NCBI RefSeq assembly: GCF_000285835.1
Contig: NZ_HE978608.1
Location: 106,895-147,578 of the forward strand
Origin: Brevibacterium senegalense
GTDB lineage: Bacteria > Actinomycetota > Actinomycetes > Actinomycetales > Brevibacteriaceae
Direction of reading: 5' to 3'
DNA length: 40,684 nt
Part shown: one piece after another, positions 8,382-16,608 of the stretch
How the letters are laid out: each line of letters begins with the position of its first letter
Position numbering within the stretch: position 1 is the stretch's first letter
Notes under the pieces: model-generated
What the model was told of the DNA's origin: nothing
The model's input: only the letters and a program-made list of their open reading frames with translations
The model's database searches: none
Translations under genes and position numbers: made by a program

Positions 8382-10381
8382 CGGGGGCAGGTGTGGCGGC
8401 AGCGGGGACAGGAGAGTCTGGGCCGGATCCGGCGGGCCGGACGTCGGCTCGGACGGGGTCGGAGTCAGCGAGGCGGGCTTCGTTCGTCGTCACGACGGCC
8501 GGGCACGTGGATCACGGGAAGTCGACGCTGGTGCGGGCGCTCACGGGGATCGAGCCGGATCGCTGGGACGAGGAGCGCCGGCGCGGCCTGACGATCGATC
8601 TGGGGTTCGCGTGGACGACGCTGCGCAGCGGCCGCACCGTGTCCTTCGTCGATGTGCCGGGGCACGAGCGGTTCCTGGGCAACATGCTGGCCGGCGTGGG
8701 CCCCGCGCCGATCGTGCTCTTCGTCGTCGCGGCGGACGAGGGGTGGATGCCCCAGTCCGGCGATCACCGGGACGCGATCGCGGCGCTGGGCATCGCGCAC
8801 GGCCTGCTGGTCGTGACGCGGGCGGACCTGGCGCCGGACGGAGTGGACGCCGTGGTGGCGCGAGCGCGGGCGGAACTGGCGGACACGGGTCTGGCGGAGG
8901 CGCCGGCCGTCGTCGTGTCCGGGACGACTGGGCAGGGGGTCGACGAACTCCGTGAGCGGCTGGATGCGGTCCTCGCCGCGGCACCGGCCCCGGATCCGCA
9001 CGCGCGCATCCGCCTGTGGATCGACCGCGCCTTCACGATCTCCGGCGCCGGCACCGTCGTCACGGGCACCCTGGGCGGTGGGACGCTGCGACCCGACGAT
9101 GAACTGGTGCTGGTGGGCGCCGAGGACGCCGGCGGGCGCGCGGTCACCGTGCGCGGGATGCAGAGTCAGGACGCGGCCGTCGAGGTGCTGGGTCCCGTCA
9201 CCCGTGCCGCGGTGAACCTGCGCGGGGTGCCGGCGGATGCCGTGCATCGCGGTGATGTCCTACTGAGCACGGGTGCCTGGGGCCTCACGTCCGTCGTCGA
9301 TGTCCGCGGGCTGACGGGGGAGTCGCTGGAAGAGGCGCCGCGCGAGCTCACCGCGCACGTGGGGACCGCCGCGGTGACGGCGACGGTGCGGCCGCTGGGT
9401 AAGACGCACGCGCGGCTGACGCTGGCTCGGTCGCTGCCGCTGACGCTGGGGGACCGTGTGCTGCTGCGTGCCCCCGGTGATCGTGCGGTGTACGCGGGTG
9501 TCCAGGTGCTCGACGTCGACCCGCCGGAGCTCGCCCGCCGCGGGGACGCGCGCCGCCGGGCGGAGCAGCTGGCCGACATGCGGCCGGAGGGCGACCTGGC
9601 GACGGAGGTGCGGCGCCGCGGCGCCGTGCCGGTGAGCGTGTTGGGATCGGCGGGCCTGGAGGTGCCGGACGACGGCGCACTGCCTGCGGGAGTGCGGCGC
9701 GTGCGGGATGTGCTGGTCGACGAGGAACGGCTGGCGAGCTGGGCGCAGGCGCTGGGGGAGGCGGTCCGTGCAGAGCTCGCCGCGGATCCGCTGTCACCGG
9801 GGCTGACGGGCAAGGCGGCGGTCGACCGGTTGGGGCTGCCGGACCTGACCGGTGCGGGAGGTGACGTGCAGGCGGGGGTGCGGGCGGCCTCGGCGCTGTT
9901 GAGCGCGATCGTGCGGGAGGCGGAGCTGACCGTGGACGCCGGACGGATCCGCCCGCCGGGAGCCCCACGGACGATGGGGACGGCGGAGCCGGCGATCGCG
10001 GTGCTCGAGGACCAGTGGACCAGGGCACCGTTCCGGGCGCCGGAGGCCCGTGATCTCGACCGGCTGCGGCTGGGTGCGCGCGAGCTCGCGGCGGCGGAAG
10101 CGCAGGGTCGCCTCGTGCGGCTGGGCGGGCAGGACGCGCGCGGCGGCGCCGGTGCCCGCGGAGGCACGGCTGGTCAGGGCGATCCGATCGTGCTGGGGCC
10201 GGGAGCGCCGGCGCAGGCGATGCGGGTCCTGGCCGCACTGCCGCAGCCGTTCACCACGAGCCAGGCGCGGCAGGCTCTCGACACGACCCGGAGGACCGTC
10301 ATCCCGCTGCTGGAGCATTTGGACACGCGGGGGTGGACGAAGCGACTGGACGCGGGCCACCGGGAAGTCGTGCGGTCTTAG
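8378..10381 (+). CDS. selB: Selenocysteine-specific elongation factor SelB
   Basis: GTPase that delivers Sec-tRNA(Sec) to UGA codons by binding the SECIS hairpin in the message. G1 is GHVDHGKS (42-49), G3 DVPGHE (92-97) and G4 TRAD (147-150; TKAD in the Escherichia coli protein). Domains II and III follow (TISGAGTVVTGTLGGG). The C-terminal part ends in a winged helix (AMRVLAALPQPFTTSQARQA to KRLDAGHREVV), the usual RNA-binding module. GTG 8378 overlaps the selA stop; it leaves about 35 Ala/Gly/Ser-rich residues before the ASFVVTTAGHVDHGKS core, longer than most SelB proteins, so a later non-ATG start is possible. The stop overlaps by 4 bp that of the convergent ABC gene. Confidence 0.95.
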   Translation: MTGAGVAAAGTGESGPDPAGRTSARTGSESARRASFVVTTAGHVDHGKSTLVRALTGIEPDRWDEERRRGLTIDLGFAWTTLRSGRTVSFVDVPGHERFLGNMLAGVGPAPIVLFVVAADEGWMPQSGDHRDAIAALGIAHGLLVVTRADLAPDGVDAVVARARAELADTGLAEAPAVVVSGTTGQGVDELRERLDAVLAAAPAPDPHARIRLWIDRAFTISGAGTVVTGTLGGGTLRPDDELVLVGAEDAGGRAVTVRGMQSQDAAVEVLGPVTRAAVNLRGVPADAVHRGDVLLSTGAWGLTSVVDVRGLTGESLEEAPRELTAHVGTAAVTATVRPLGKTHARLTLARSLPLTLGDRVLLRAPGDRAVYAGVQVLDVDPPELARRGDARRRAEQLADMRPEGDLATEVRRRGAVPVSVLGSAGLEVPDDGALPAGVRRVRDVLVDEERLASWAQALGEAVRAELAADPLSPGLTGKAAVDRLGLPDLTGAGGDVQAGVRAASALLSAIVREAELTVDAGRIRPPGAPRTMGTAEPAIAVLEDQWTRAPFRAPEARDLDRLRLGARELAAAEAQGRLVRLGGQDARGGAGARGGTAGQGDPIVLGPGAPAQAMRVLAALPQPFTTSQARQALDTTRRTVIPLLEHLDTRGWTKRLDAGHREVVRS

Positions 10382-11190
10382 CGAGAGCTCCGGTTCGTGC
10401 GGGCGCTCCAGCGGCCGTCGTCGTAGCGGACCGCGATGGGGTGGTCGAAGACGGCGGTGACATTCTCTGTGGTGAGGACATCGCGGGCCGGTCCGTGCGC
10501 CAGCGGTGCGCCGTCGCGCAGCAGGAGCGCATGCGTGACGGACGACGGGATCTCCTCGAGGTGGTGCGTGACGAGGACCGTCGTGAGGTCGGGGTGCTCG
10601 GCGGGGAGGATCTCGAGGGTCTCCATGAGCTGCTCGCGGGCGGCGACGTCCAGACCCGTGGCCGGTTCGTCCAGGAGGAGCAGGTCCGGATCGGCCATGA
10701 GGGCACGAGCGATGAGGGTGCGTCCGCGCTCGCCCTGGGACAGGGTGGGCCAGGCGGCGTGTGCGCGGTCGGCCAGGCCGAAGCGGTCGAGGAGCCCCAG
10801 TGCCCTCTCGTTCTGCTCCGGTGTGGGCTCCCATCGGAGCATCGTCTCGATCGTCCCGGTCAGACCGGTGAGCGTCACGTGGAGGGCGGTGAGCTTCGAG
10901 CGCAGGGGGTGGCGCGGATTCACGTGCCCGATCTGTTCGCGCAGGGCGCGGAGCTCGACGCGGCCCACCCGATGCCCCAGCACGTCGACGGTCCCACTGG
11001 TGGGGTGCCCCATCCCGCCGGCCAGACTGAGGATCGTGCTCTTGCCCGCCCCGTTTGGGCCCAGCATCACCCAGTGCTGGCCGCGGCCCACCGCGAAGGA
11101 GACGCCGGGGAGGATGACGGTGGAGGCGCGTCGGACCGTGACGTCGTCGAAGACGAGTGCGGCGGTGGGGCTTGCGGGGGCTGTGTGCAC
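10378..11190 (-). CDS. Stand-alone ABC transporter ATP-binding protein
   Basis: Single ATPase domain: Walker A GPNGAGKST (44-52), signature LSQGE (150-154), Walker B LLLLDEP (170-176) and the switch histidine in LVTHHLEEIP. No transmembrane segment and no permease or binding protein nearby, so the transported substrate, if any, is unknown; it resembles the ModF/YlmA-type orphan ATPases. GTG 11190 is chosen because AGGAG lies 4 bases upstream; an ATG at 11253 would add 21 residues without any family similarity. The gene is convergent with selB and their stop codons overlap (TTAG, 10378-10381), leaving no room for a terminator between them. 270 residues. Confidence 0.85.
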   Translation of the reverse strand: MHTAPASPTAALVFDDVTVRRASTVILPGVSFAVGRGQHWVMLGPNGAGKSTILSLAGGMGHPTSGTVDVLGHRVGRVELRALREQIGHVNPRHPLRSKLTALHVTLTGLTGTIETMLRWEPTPEQNERALGLLDRFGLADRAHAAWPTLSQGERGRTLIARALMADPDLLLLDEPATGLDVAAREQLMETLEILPAEHPDLTTVLVTHHLEEIPSSVTHALLLRDGAPLAHGPARDVLTTENVTAVFDHPIAVRYDDGRWSARTNRSSR

Positions 11191-11380
11191 GGGGCTCCTG
11201 TGCTGGCGGTTGGCTGGGAAGCGGGTGTCGCGCCGCTCACACGAGAGTGCCACAACCGCGGATCCGTGGACCTCGGCGGGTCCCGGCTGTCAGGCGACCA
11301 CCAGATTCGCGGGCGGCTCCCCAGGATCCCCTGAAGTGAGTGGGCGAGGCTTCCGGGAATCAGGATGGGGAGGGATGCCG

Positions 11381-12520
11381 GTGTCTGTGACACGAGGATT
11401 CGAGAGCCCGGGGCGAGTGCAGGATCGTGAGGCCCAGAGGGGCGCGAGCGGGAGTGACGAAGTCCGGGGAGGCGTGTACGGGGGAGGAGAACCTGCGGGG
11501 CACCACCTGCGTAACGACGGTGCGCCCACGACCGCGCAGATGCTGCCGGTCGTCACGGACGACCTGGCCCAGGTCCCCGCGTATGCCGGGGACGTGTCCA
11601 CCGGACACGTGACCAGCGGACAGGCGGCCGCCTCCGGTGAGTCCGAGACCAAAGACGGCAACGGCGTCTCTGCCACGTCGCTGGTCGCGGGTGCGGCCGC
11701 GGCGGCGACCTCGTCCGTCATCGGCGGCCAGCTGGGAGTGGCGGGCACCGTCCTGGGAGCAGGGCTGGCGAGCGTGGTCACCGCCGTGGCGGTGACGTTC
11801 TACAGCCGAGGTCTGGACAAAGGCAAGGAGAAGGTCCAGAGGGCCGTCGCGAAGATCGGCCCGGTGCCGAACGCGAAGGATGGGCGCACGATCGCGATCG
11901 CGACGGATGAGCCACTCACCTGGCGGCAGAAGCTGCGGCGCAAGCGGGTCCTCTACCCGGTGGTGATCGGTGCGGCGACCTTCCTCGTGGGCATCGGCGC
12001 GGTCGTGGTCGCCGAGCAGGTGACGGAGAACGACATCTCACCCGGGACCTCGCAGATCTCGCGGTCGATCACGGGGGATGCGAGCGAGGGTGAGGGGACC
12101 TCGGGAACGGAGGAGACCGGCACCGGTGAGGCGGGCACCGGCGACACGGGCGGCTCGACCGGGTCGAACGGTGGTGCGGAACGGCAGGGGACGGGTCAGC
12201 AAGTCCCGGCCGACGAAGGCGGTTCCGGCACGGACGACGGGACCGGTGACCAGGAGGGCACGGGCGAGCAGGGCACCGGCCAGGAGTCCGACTCAGGAGC
12301 GGGTGAGGGCACCGGCGCGGACGGGTCCTCGGACAGCGGCGGCTCGTCCGGGTCGGGTTCGTCCGACGGAGGCTCGGCGGGGAGCGGCGGGTCCGGCGGA
12401 GGTGCGGGCGGCGACGCGAACTCGCAGGGCGGCGGTTCCATGGAGAGCGGATCGGGCAGCGGGAGCGATACGAGCGCGCAGGGCGCAGGCCAGGAGTCCG
12501 GCACCGCCGACGATGCCTGA
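11381..12520 (+). CDS. Membrane protein with long Gly/Ser/Glu/Thr-rich tail, function unknown
   Basis: I do not recognise a family. The part with protein-like composition runs from about 11540: an Ala/Gly-rich hydrophobic stretch (ATSLVAGAAAAATSSVIGG, then VAGTVLGAGLASVVTAVAVTFY), a basic linker (RGLDKGKEKVQRAVAKIG) and a second helix YPVVIGAATFLVGIGAVVVAEQV preceded by KLRRKR. The last ~155 residues are almost only Gly, Ser, Thr, Glu, Asp and Gln, ending QESGTADDA, and look disordered. By the positive-inside rule the tail would be outside the cell. Start is uncertain: GTG 11381 follows GGGGAGGG (11367-11374) by 6 bases; ATG 11375 and ATG 11540 are alternatives. 379 residues from 11381. Confidence 0.6.
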   Translation: MSVTRGFESPGRVQDREAQRGASGSDEVRGGVYGGGEPAGHHLRNDGAPTTAQMLPVVTDDLAQVPAYAGDVSTGHVTSGQAAASGESETKDGNGVSATSLVAGAAAAATSSVIGGQLGVAGTVLGAGLASVVTAVAVTFYSRGLDKGKEKVQRAVAKIGPVPNAKDGRTIAIATDEPLTWRQKLRRKRVLYPVVIGAATFLVGIGAVVVAEQVTENDISPGTSQISRSITGDASEGEGTSGTEETGTGEAGTGDTGGSTGSNGGAERQGTGQQVPADEGGSGTDDGTGDQEGTGEQGTGQESDSGAGEGTGADGSSDSGGSSGSGSSDGGSAGSGGSGGGAGGDANSQGGGSMESGSGSGSDTSAQGAGQESGTADDA

Positions 12521-12531
12521 CGTCAGCGGGG

Positions 12532-14154
12532 TCAGGGGCCCAGTTCCTCGATGAGGCAGTCGCGCAGCTGAGGGTGGGCGAACTCGAATCCGACCGACTC
12601 CAGCGCGGTGGGGACGACGTTCTGACCGGCGAGGGCGAGCTCATCGGCCCCGTCGTCGCCCAGCAGGAGCGCGGGACCCAGTCGCGGCACAGGGAGGAGC
12701 GCCGGCCTGCGCAGATGTTTCCCCATCGTCTTCGCGAACTCCGTCTGCCGCACGATGCCCGGCGCCACCGCGTTGACGGGCCCGGAGAGGGAGTCGTCGA
12801 CGATCGCACGCGCGTAGACGCGGACGAGGTCGTCGTGGCCGATCCACGGGAACCACTGGTCGCCGGAGCCCAACCGGCCACCGGCACCGGCCAGATAGAG
12901 CGGAACCTGCAGGGCGAGCAGACCGCCCAGGCCGCTGAGCACGAGCCCGGTCCGGACGGACACCCAGCGGACACCGGAGGCCTCCACCGCGGCGGCCTCG
13001 TCCTCCCAGGCCCGGCAGACATCGGCGAGGAAGCCGGTGCCGGCGGGTGCGGCCTCGGCGGCGGGGGTGCGACGGTCCGTGCCGTAGTAGCCGACCGCCG
13101 AGGCGCTGATGAACGCCTCCGGGCGATCTGCCGGCGGCAGCGCGGCGATCGTCCTGACGAGCAGGCGGGTCGATGCGATGCGGGAGGCGAGGATCTCCTC
13201 TTTCGCCGCGTCCGTGAGGCGACCCGCGATGCTGCGGCCGGCCAGGTGGACGACGACGTCCGCCCATGCGAGGTCGTCGCGCAGGAGGACATTCGCGCGG
13301 GGATCCCAGTGGGACTCCTGGTCAGGTGCCTCGCCGGTGGACGCGAAGCGGGTGGGAGGAGTGGGGGTGGATGCGGGTGTGTGGGCGTAGGCGGCGGTGG
13401 CGCGGGGAGCCGCACCGTGCGTGCCCGTCCGGGGCTCCTGCCGGACGAGGCGGCGGACCGTGTGGCCGGCGGTCGTCAGCAGTGCGGTGAGCTGGGTTCC
13501 CACCAGACCGGACGCGCCGGTCACGAGGATGCGCAACGGCCGGTCGCCGCCCGTCGTGGGCGCGTCGATGCTGCGGAGGAATGCGAACTCGCGGGTCAGG
13601 CGGGTGGTGCGGGCGGCGAAGGTGCGCTCGAGGTTCGTGAGCATCGCGGACTCAGGGAGTCCGGAGCCGGGGAGACGGGAGAGCCGTCCCGGCAGCTGCG
13701 GGAGCTCGAGATCGACGGTGTCCTCGATGAGGGTGGAGGAGCCGGGACTCGCGGCGGCCTCGGGAGCGGGGGAGGTGTGGGGTCGGAAGACGTGCCGGTG
13801 CTCCCACGAGCGCAGCGGGACGCGCGGGGAGTCGACCATGCGGTCGGCGAATCCGTAGGCGGTGCCGGTGTGGGTGGAGTCGTCCAGGGCGGCGGGAACA
13901 GCGGTGAGCGGGGCGATGGCGGGATCGTCCAGAGCGTCGTGCTCCGACTGCCAGGGGAGGCGGATCGCGCCGCGGGACCCGGGTGCGGCGATCTTCATGC
14001 GCGTGCGGGTGCCGGGGACGGCGGGATCGCCCTCCTGGACTACCGTCTGCGCCCAGTGCGGGGACAGGCGGGTGACGGCGCCGGGCAGCGCGTGCCAGCG
14101 GACCACCTGGTCGAGCGGGGCGGCCAGGGATTCCTGCGAGTGGAACCGGGTCAT
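12532..14154 (-). CDS. TIGR01777-family epimerase with N-terminal SRPBCC domain
   Basis: Two-domain protein of 540 residues. Residues 1-165 resemble the START/SRPBCC-like ligand-binding fold common at the N terminus of actinobacterial TIGR01777 proteins (FHSQESLAAPLDQVVRWHALPGAVTRLSPHW). Residues 208-540 are an extended SDR: ILVTGASGLVGTQL (nucleotide-binding GASGLVG 213-219), DVVVHLAGRSIAGR, FISASAVGYYG, FLADVCRAWEDEA, VRTGLVLS, PWIGHDDLVR and a C-terminal LRDCLIEELGP. The substrate is not known for this family. An Ala/Pro/Thr-rich insert follows the first Rossmann strand (about residues 235-275). ATG 14154 follows AAGGGA by about 6 bases. Convergent with the preceding membrane-protein gene, 11 bp apart. 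Confidence 0.85.
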   Translation of the reverse strand: MTRFHSQESLAAPLDQVVRWHALPGAVTRLSPHWAQTVVQEGDPAVPGTRTRMKIAAPGSRGAIRLPWQSEHDALDDPAIAPLTAVPAALDDSTHTGTAYGFADRMVDSPRVPLRSWEHRHVFRPHTSPAPEAAASPGSSTLIEDTVDLELPQLPGRLSRLPGSGLPESAMLTNLERTFAARTTRLTREFAFLRSIDAPTTGGDRPLRILVTGASGLVGTQLTALLTTAGHTVRRLVRQEPRTGTHGAAPRATAAYAHTPASTPTPPTRFASTGEAPDQESHWDPRANVLLRDDLAWADVVVHLAGRSIAGRLTDAAKEEILASRIASTRLLVRTIAALPPADRPEAFISASAVGYYGTDRRTPAAEAAPAGTGFLADVCRAWEDEAAAVEASGVRWVSVRTGLVLSGLGGLLALQVPLYLAGAGGRLGSGDQWFPWIGHDDLVRVYARAIVDDSLSGPVNAVAPGIVRQTEFAKTMGKHLRRPALLPVPRLGPALLLGDDGADELALAGQNVVPTALESVGFEFAHPQLRDCLIEELGP

Positions 14155-14172
14155 GCGCGTCCCTTTCAGTGG

Positions 14173-14218
14173 CTCGGACGGCGACCGGTCCGAGACCACC
14201 GGTCGGCTGGTCCGAGAC
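14173..14218. promoter_or_regulatory. Repeat cluster CTCGGAC / GTCCGAG / GTCCGAG upstream of the epimerase gene
   Basis: CTCGGAC (14173-14179) faces GTCCGAG (14188-14194), and the decamer GGTCCGAGAC occurs at 14187-14196 and again at 14209-14218, 22 bases apart (two helical turns). The cluster fills the 99-bp gap between the FCD regulator stop and the epimerase start on the minus strand. Possible operator; no regulator is identified. Confidence 0.35.
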
Positions 14219-14253
14219 TACGGGTGCGGAGCCGCAAGCGGAAGGCGAATGGC

Positions 14254-14907
14254 CTACGCGAGGGCGGAGCGGACGGTGGCCTCGAACTCGCGGACGTGGG
14301 TGCCTGCCTCCGCGCCGGCCCGGTCCTCGTCGCCTGCGAGGATCGCCTCGAGGAGGTCGACGTGGTCGCGGATGTGACCGATGAGATCCGGGATCCGCGG
14401 CAGCGCGAGGCACCAGATGCGCGTGGCCAGATCGTCGAGGTGGACGAGGGACTCCTGCAGGTGGAGGTTGTCGACCGCGCGGTAGACGAGCCGGTGGACC
14501 TCCAGATCGCTCTCGATGAGCGTCCGCGCGTCCTGCTCCGGGTCGAGGTCGCGGATCCGCGCGATCGCCTGGGTGAACTCCGCGCGCAGCTGAGGGGTGA
14601 TGTTCCGCGAGGCGCGGCGCGCGGCGATCGGCTCGAGCGCCTCGCGCATCTCTGTGATCGCCGCGAGGTCCGTGATGTTCACGTTGCTGGCGAAGGTTCC
14701 GCGACGCGGGTAGGAGACGACGAGGTGCTCACCCTCGAGGCGCTTGAGTGCCTCGCGGATGGGTGTCCTTCCCACACCCAGCTCAGCGCTGAGGGATGCC
14801 TCGTTGATGGCGTCGCCCGGGGGAATGTCGAGCATGATGAGGCGATGTCGGAGGACCTCGTAGGCCTGGTCGGCCAGGGACGACCCGCCGTTCCGGATGT
14901 CTGGCAC
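14254..14907 (-). CDS. GntR-family regulator, FCD subgroup (likely regulator of the sox operon)
   Basis: DNA-binding repressor or activator with an N-terminal winged helix (LADQAYEVLRHRLIML, LSAELGVGRTPIREALKRLEGEHLV, PRRGTFAS) and a C-terminal all-helical FCD effector domain with the Asp/His metal-site pattern (SDLEVHRLVYRAVDN, HIRDHVDLLEAILAGDEDRA, THVREFEATV). GTG 14907 is preferred because AGGAGG lies 8 bases upstream; GTG 14916 would touch that site. 217 residues. It is divergent from soxBDAG-purU with a palindrome in the shared promoter region, so sarcosine oxidase control is the natural inference. The effector is unknown. Confidence 0.88.
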   Translation of the reverse strand: MPDIRNGGSSLADQAYEVLRHRLIMLDIPPGDAINEASLSAELGVGRTPIREALKRLEGEHLVVSYPRRGTFASNVNITDLAAITEMREALEPIAARRASRNITPQLRAEFTQAIARIRDLDPEQDARTLIESDLEVHRLVYRAVDNLHLQESLVHLDDLATRIWCLALPRIPDLIGHIRDHVDLLEAILAGDEDRAGAEAGTHVREFEATVRSALA

Positions 14908-14987
14908 AGGCGTCACCTCCTGGTCGTGAGTCTCGTGTCTCAGAGCTCTTGCGCGGCTGGATTTCCGCCGCTTACACTACAGGAACA

Positions 14988-15005
14988 CAACTGATATATT
15001 AGTTG
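14988..15005. promoter_or_regulatory. Palindromic operator CAACTGATATATTAGTTG in the GntR/sox divergent region
   Basis: An 18-bp near-perfect palindrome: CAACT (14988-14992), GATATATT, AGTTG (15001-15005), with one symmetric pair mismatched. It is an AT-rich island in a GC-rich gap of 164 bp between the regulator start (14907) and soxB (15072). Size, symmetry and an ATATAT core fit operators of FCD GntR proteins. It could also overlap the sox -10 or -35 box. Confidence 0.6.
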
Positions 15006-15071
15006 ACTATTAAAGGCGCCGGCGGTGGTGCCGTCGATCGCCCCTCGCATCGCAGAGATCGGAGCCCGCTG

Positions 15072-16289
15072 ATGGCTGACCTCCTCCCCGAGCACCCGGA
15101 CTTCCTGTGGCGCAATCCGGAGCCGAAGAAGTCCTACGAGGCCGTCATCGTGGGCGGCGGCGGGCACGGCCTGGCCACCGCCTACTACCTGGCGAAGAAC
15201 CACGGGATGACGAACATCGCGATCCTGGAGCGCGGCTGGCTGGCCGGCGGCAACATGGCGCGCAACACGACGATCATCCGCTCGAACTACCTCTGGGACG
15301 AGTCCGCTGCGATCTACGAGAAGTCCCTCAAGCTCTGGGAGCAGCTGCCCGAGGAGCTCGACTACGACTTCCTCTTCTCCCAGCGCGGCGTGCTCAACCT
15401 CGCCCACACCCTCCAGGACGTGCGCGAGTCGCAGCGCCGGGTGGGCGCCAACCGGCTCAACGGCGTCGACGCGGAATGGCTGGACCCCCAGCAGGTCAAG
15501 GAGGTCTGCCCGATCATCAACATCAGCGACGACCTCCGCTACCCGGTCATGGGCGCCACCTACCAGCCGCGCGCCGGCATCGCGAAGCACGACCACGTCG
15601 CGTGGGCATTCGCCCGCAAGGCGGATGAGATGGGCGTCGACATCATCCAGAACTGCGAGGTCACCGGCATCGACCGCGTGGGCGACCAGGTCGTGGGCGT
15701 GCAGACGAACCTGGGCCCGATCGCCACGGAGAAGGTCGCCCTCGCCGTCGCAGGCGACTCCTCGGGACTCGCCGACATGGCCGGGGTCCGCCTGCCGATC
15801 CAGACCCACCCGCTGCAGGCGCTGGTCTCTGAGCTCTTCGAGCCCGTGCACCCCACGGTCGTCATGTCGAACCACGTCCACGTCTACGTCTCGCAGGCGC
15901 ACAAGGGCGAGCTCGTCATGGGCGCCGGGATCGACTCCTACAACGGCTACGGCCAGCGGGGCGGCTTCCACGTCATCGAGGAGCAGCTGGCCGCAGCGGT
16001 CGAGCTCTTCCCGATCTTCGCCCGTGCGCACCTGCTGCGGACGTGGGGCGGCAACGTCGACGTCACCCTCGACGCCTCCCCGGTCGTGTCGAAGACGGAG
16101 GTCCAGGGCCTCTACGTCAACTGCGGCTGGGGCACGGGCGGCTTCAAGGGGACGCCGGGGGCGGGCTTCACCTACGCCCACACGATCGCGAACGACGAAC
16201 CGCACCCGCTCAACGCCCCCTTCGCCCTGGACCGCTTCGAGACCGGTCACCTCATCGACGAGCACGGCGCCGCTGCCGTGGCGCACTGA
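15072..16289 (+). CDS. soxB: Sarcosine oxidase beta subunit
   Basis: FAD- and FMN-bearing subunit of the heterotetrameric sarcosine oxidase, which demethylates sarcosine to glycine, formaldehyde or 5,10-methylene-THF, and H2O2. The dinucleotide motif is [18 protein letters not shown] (near residues 25-42), followed by [22 protein letters not shown]. His173 in [12 protein letters not shown] is at the position known to hold covalent FMN in characterised enzymes. The C-terminal [17 protein letters not shown] and [14 protein letters not shown] stretches close the FAD site. ATG 15072 follows GGAG (15061-15064) by 7 bases; longer frames would start inside the operator region. 405 residues. First gene of soxBDAG-purU. 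Confidence 0.95.
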   Translation: MADLLPEHPDFLWRNPEPKKSYEAVIVGGGGHGLATAYYLAKNHGMTNIAILERGWLAGGNMARNTTIIRSNYLWDESAAIYEKSLKLWEQLPEELDYDFLFSQRGVLNLAHTLQDVRESQRRVGANRLNGVDAEWLDPQQVKEVCPIINISDDLRYPVMGATYQPRAGIAKHDHVAWAFARKADEMGVDIIQNCEVTGIDRVGDQVVGVQTNLGPIATEKVALAVAGDSSGLADMAGVRLPIQTHPLQALVSELFEPVHPTVVMSNHVHVYVSQAHKGELVMGAGIDSYNGYGQRGGFHVIEEQLAAAVELFPIFARAHLLRTWGGNVDVTLDASPVVSKTEVQGLYVNCGWGTGGFKGTPGAGFTYAHTIANDEPHPLNAPFALDRFETGHLIDEHGAAAVAH

Positions 16290-16299
16290 AAGGTCCGAC

Positions 16300-16608
16300 A
16301 TGCTGCTCATCCACTGCCCCCACTGCGGGCCGCGCGACGAGACGGAGTTCCACTACGGCGGGCAGGCCCACGTGGCCTACCCCGAGGACCCGTACGCGCT
16401 GTCCGACCGCGAGTGGGCGGAATACCTGTTCTACCGCGACAACGACCGCGGCGCCTTCGCCGAGCGCTGGAGCCACAGCGCCGGCTGCCGCAAGTGGTTC
16501 AACGCCGTCCGCGACACGGCCACCTACGAGTTCACCGCGATCTACCCGATGGGATCTCCCCGCCCCGCCGCCGGAGCATCCGCCACCACTGAAGGAGGGG
16601 CTCGATGA
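16300..16608 (+). CDS. soxD: Sarcosine oxidase delta subunit
   Basis: Small zinc-binding structural subunit of sarcosine oxidase, 102 residues. Zinc ligands Cys6 and Cys9 (HCPHCG) and His59 and Cys63 (HSAGCRKWF) fall at the positions known from characterised SoxD proteins. [16 protein letters not shown] and [14 protein letters not shown] are family landmarks. The gene begins 10 bases after soxB (AAAGG 16289-16293 as ribosome site, overlapping the soxB stop) and its TGA overlaps the soxA ATG (ATGA at 16605-16608). Confidence 0.95.
   Translation: MLLIHCPHCGPRDETEFHYGGQAHVAYPEDPYALSDREWAEYLFYRDNDRGAFAERWSHSAGCRKWFNAVRDTATYEFTAIYPMGSPRPAAGASATTEGGAR

Noticed and set aside
1..10381. In-frame UGA selenocysteine codon or SECIS hairpin in this window
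   Set aside because: None of the genes shows an interrupting TGA at a catalytic site; selD itself has TGC. The expected client gene lies left of base 1.
12080..12500. Tandem repeat or CRISPR-like array suggested by the repetitive look
   Set aside because: There is no fixed period or conserved repeat; it is Gly/Ser/Thr/Glu codon bias in a low-complexity coding region.
14908..15071. Glycine-type riboswitch upstream of soxB
   Set aside because: I could not find the conserved riboswitch core; the gap is short and better explained by the palindromic operator.
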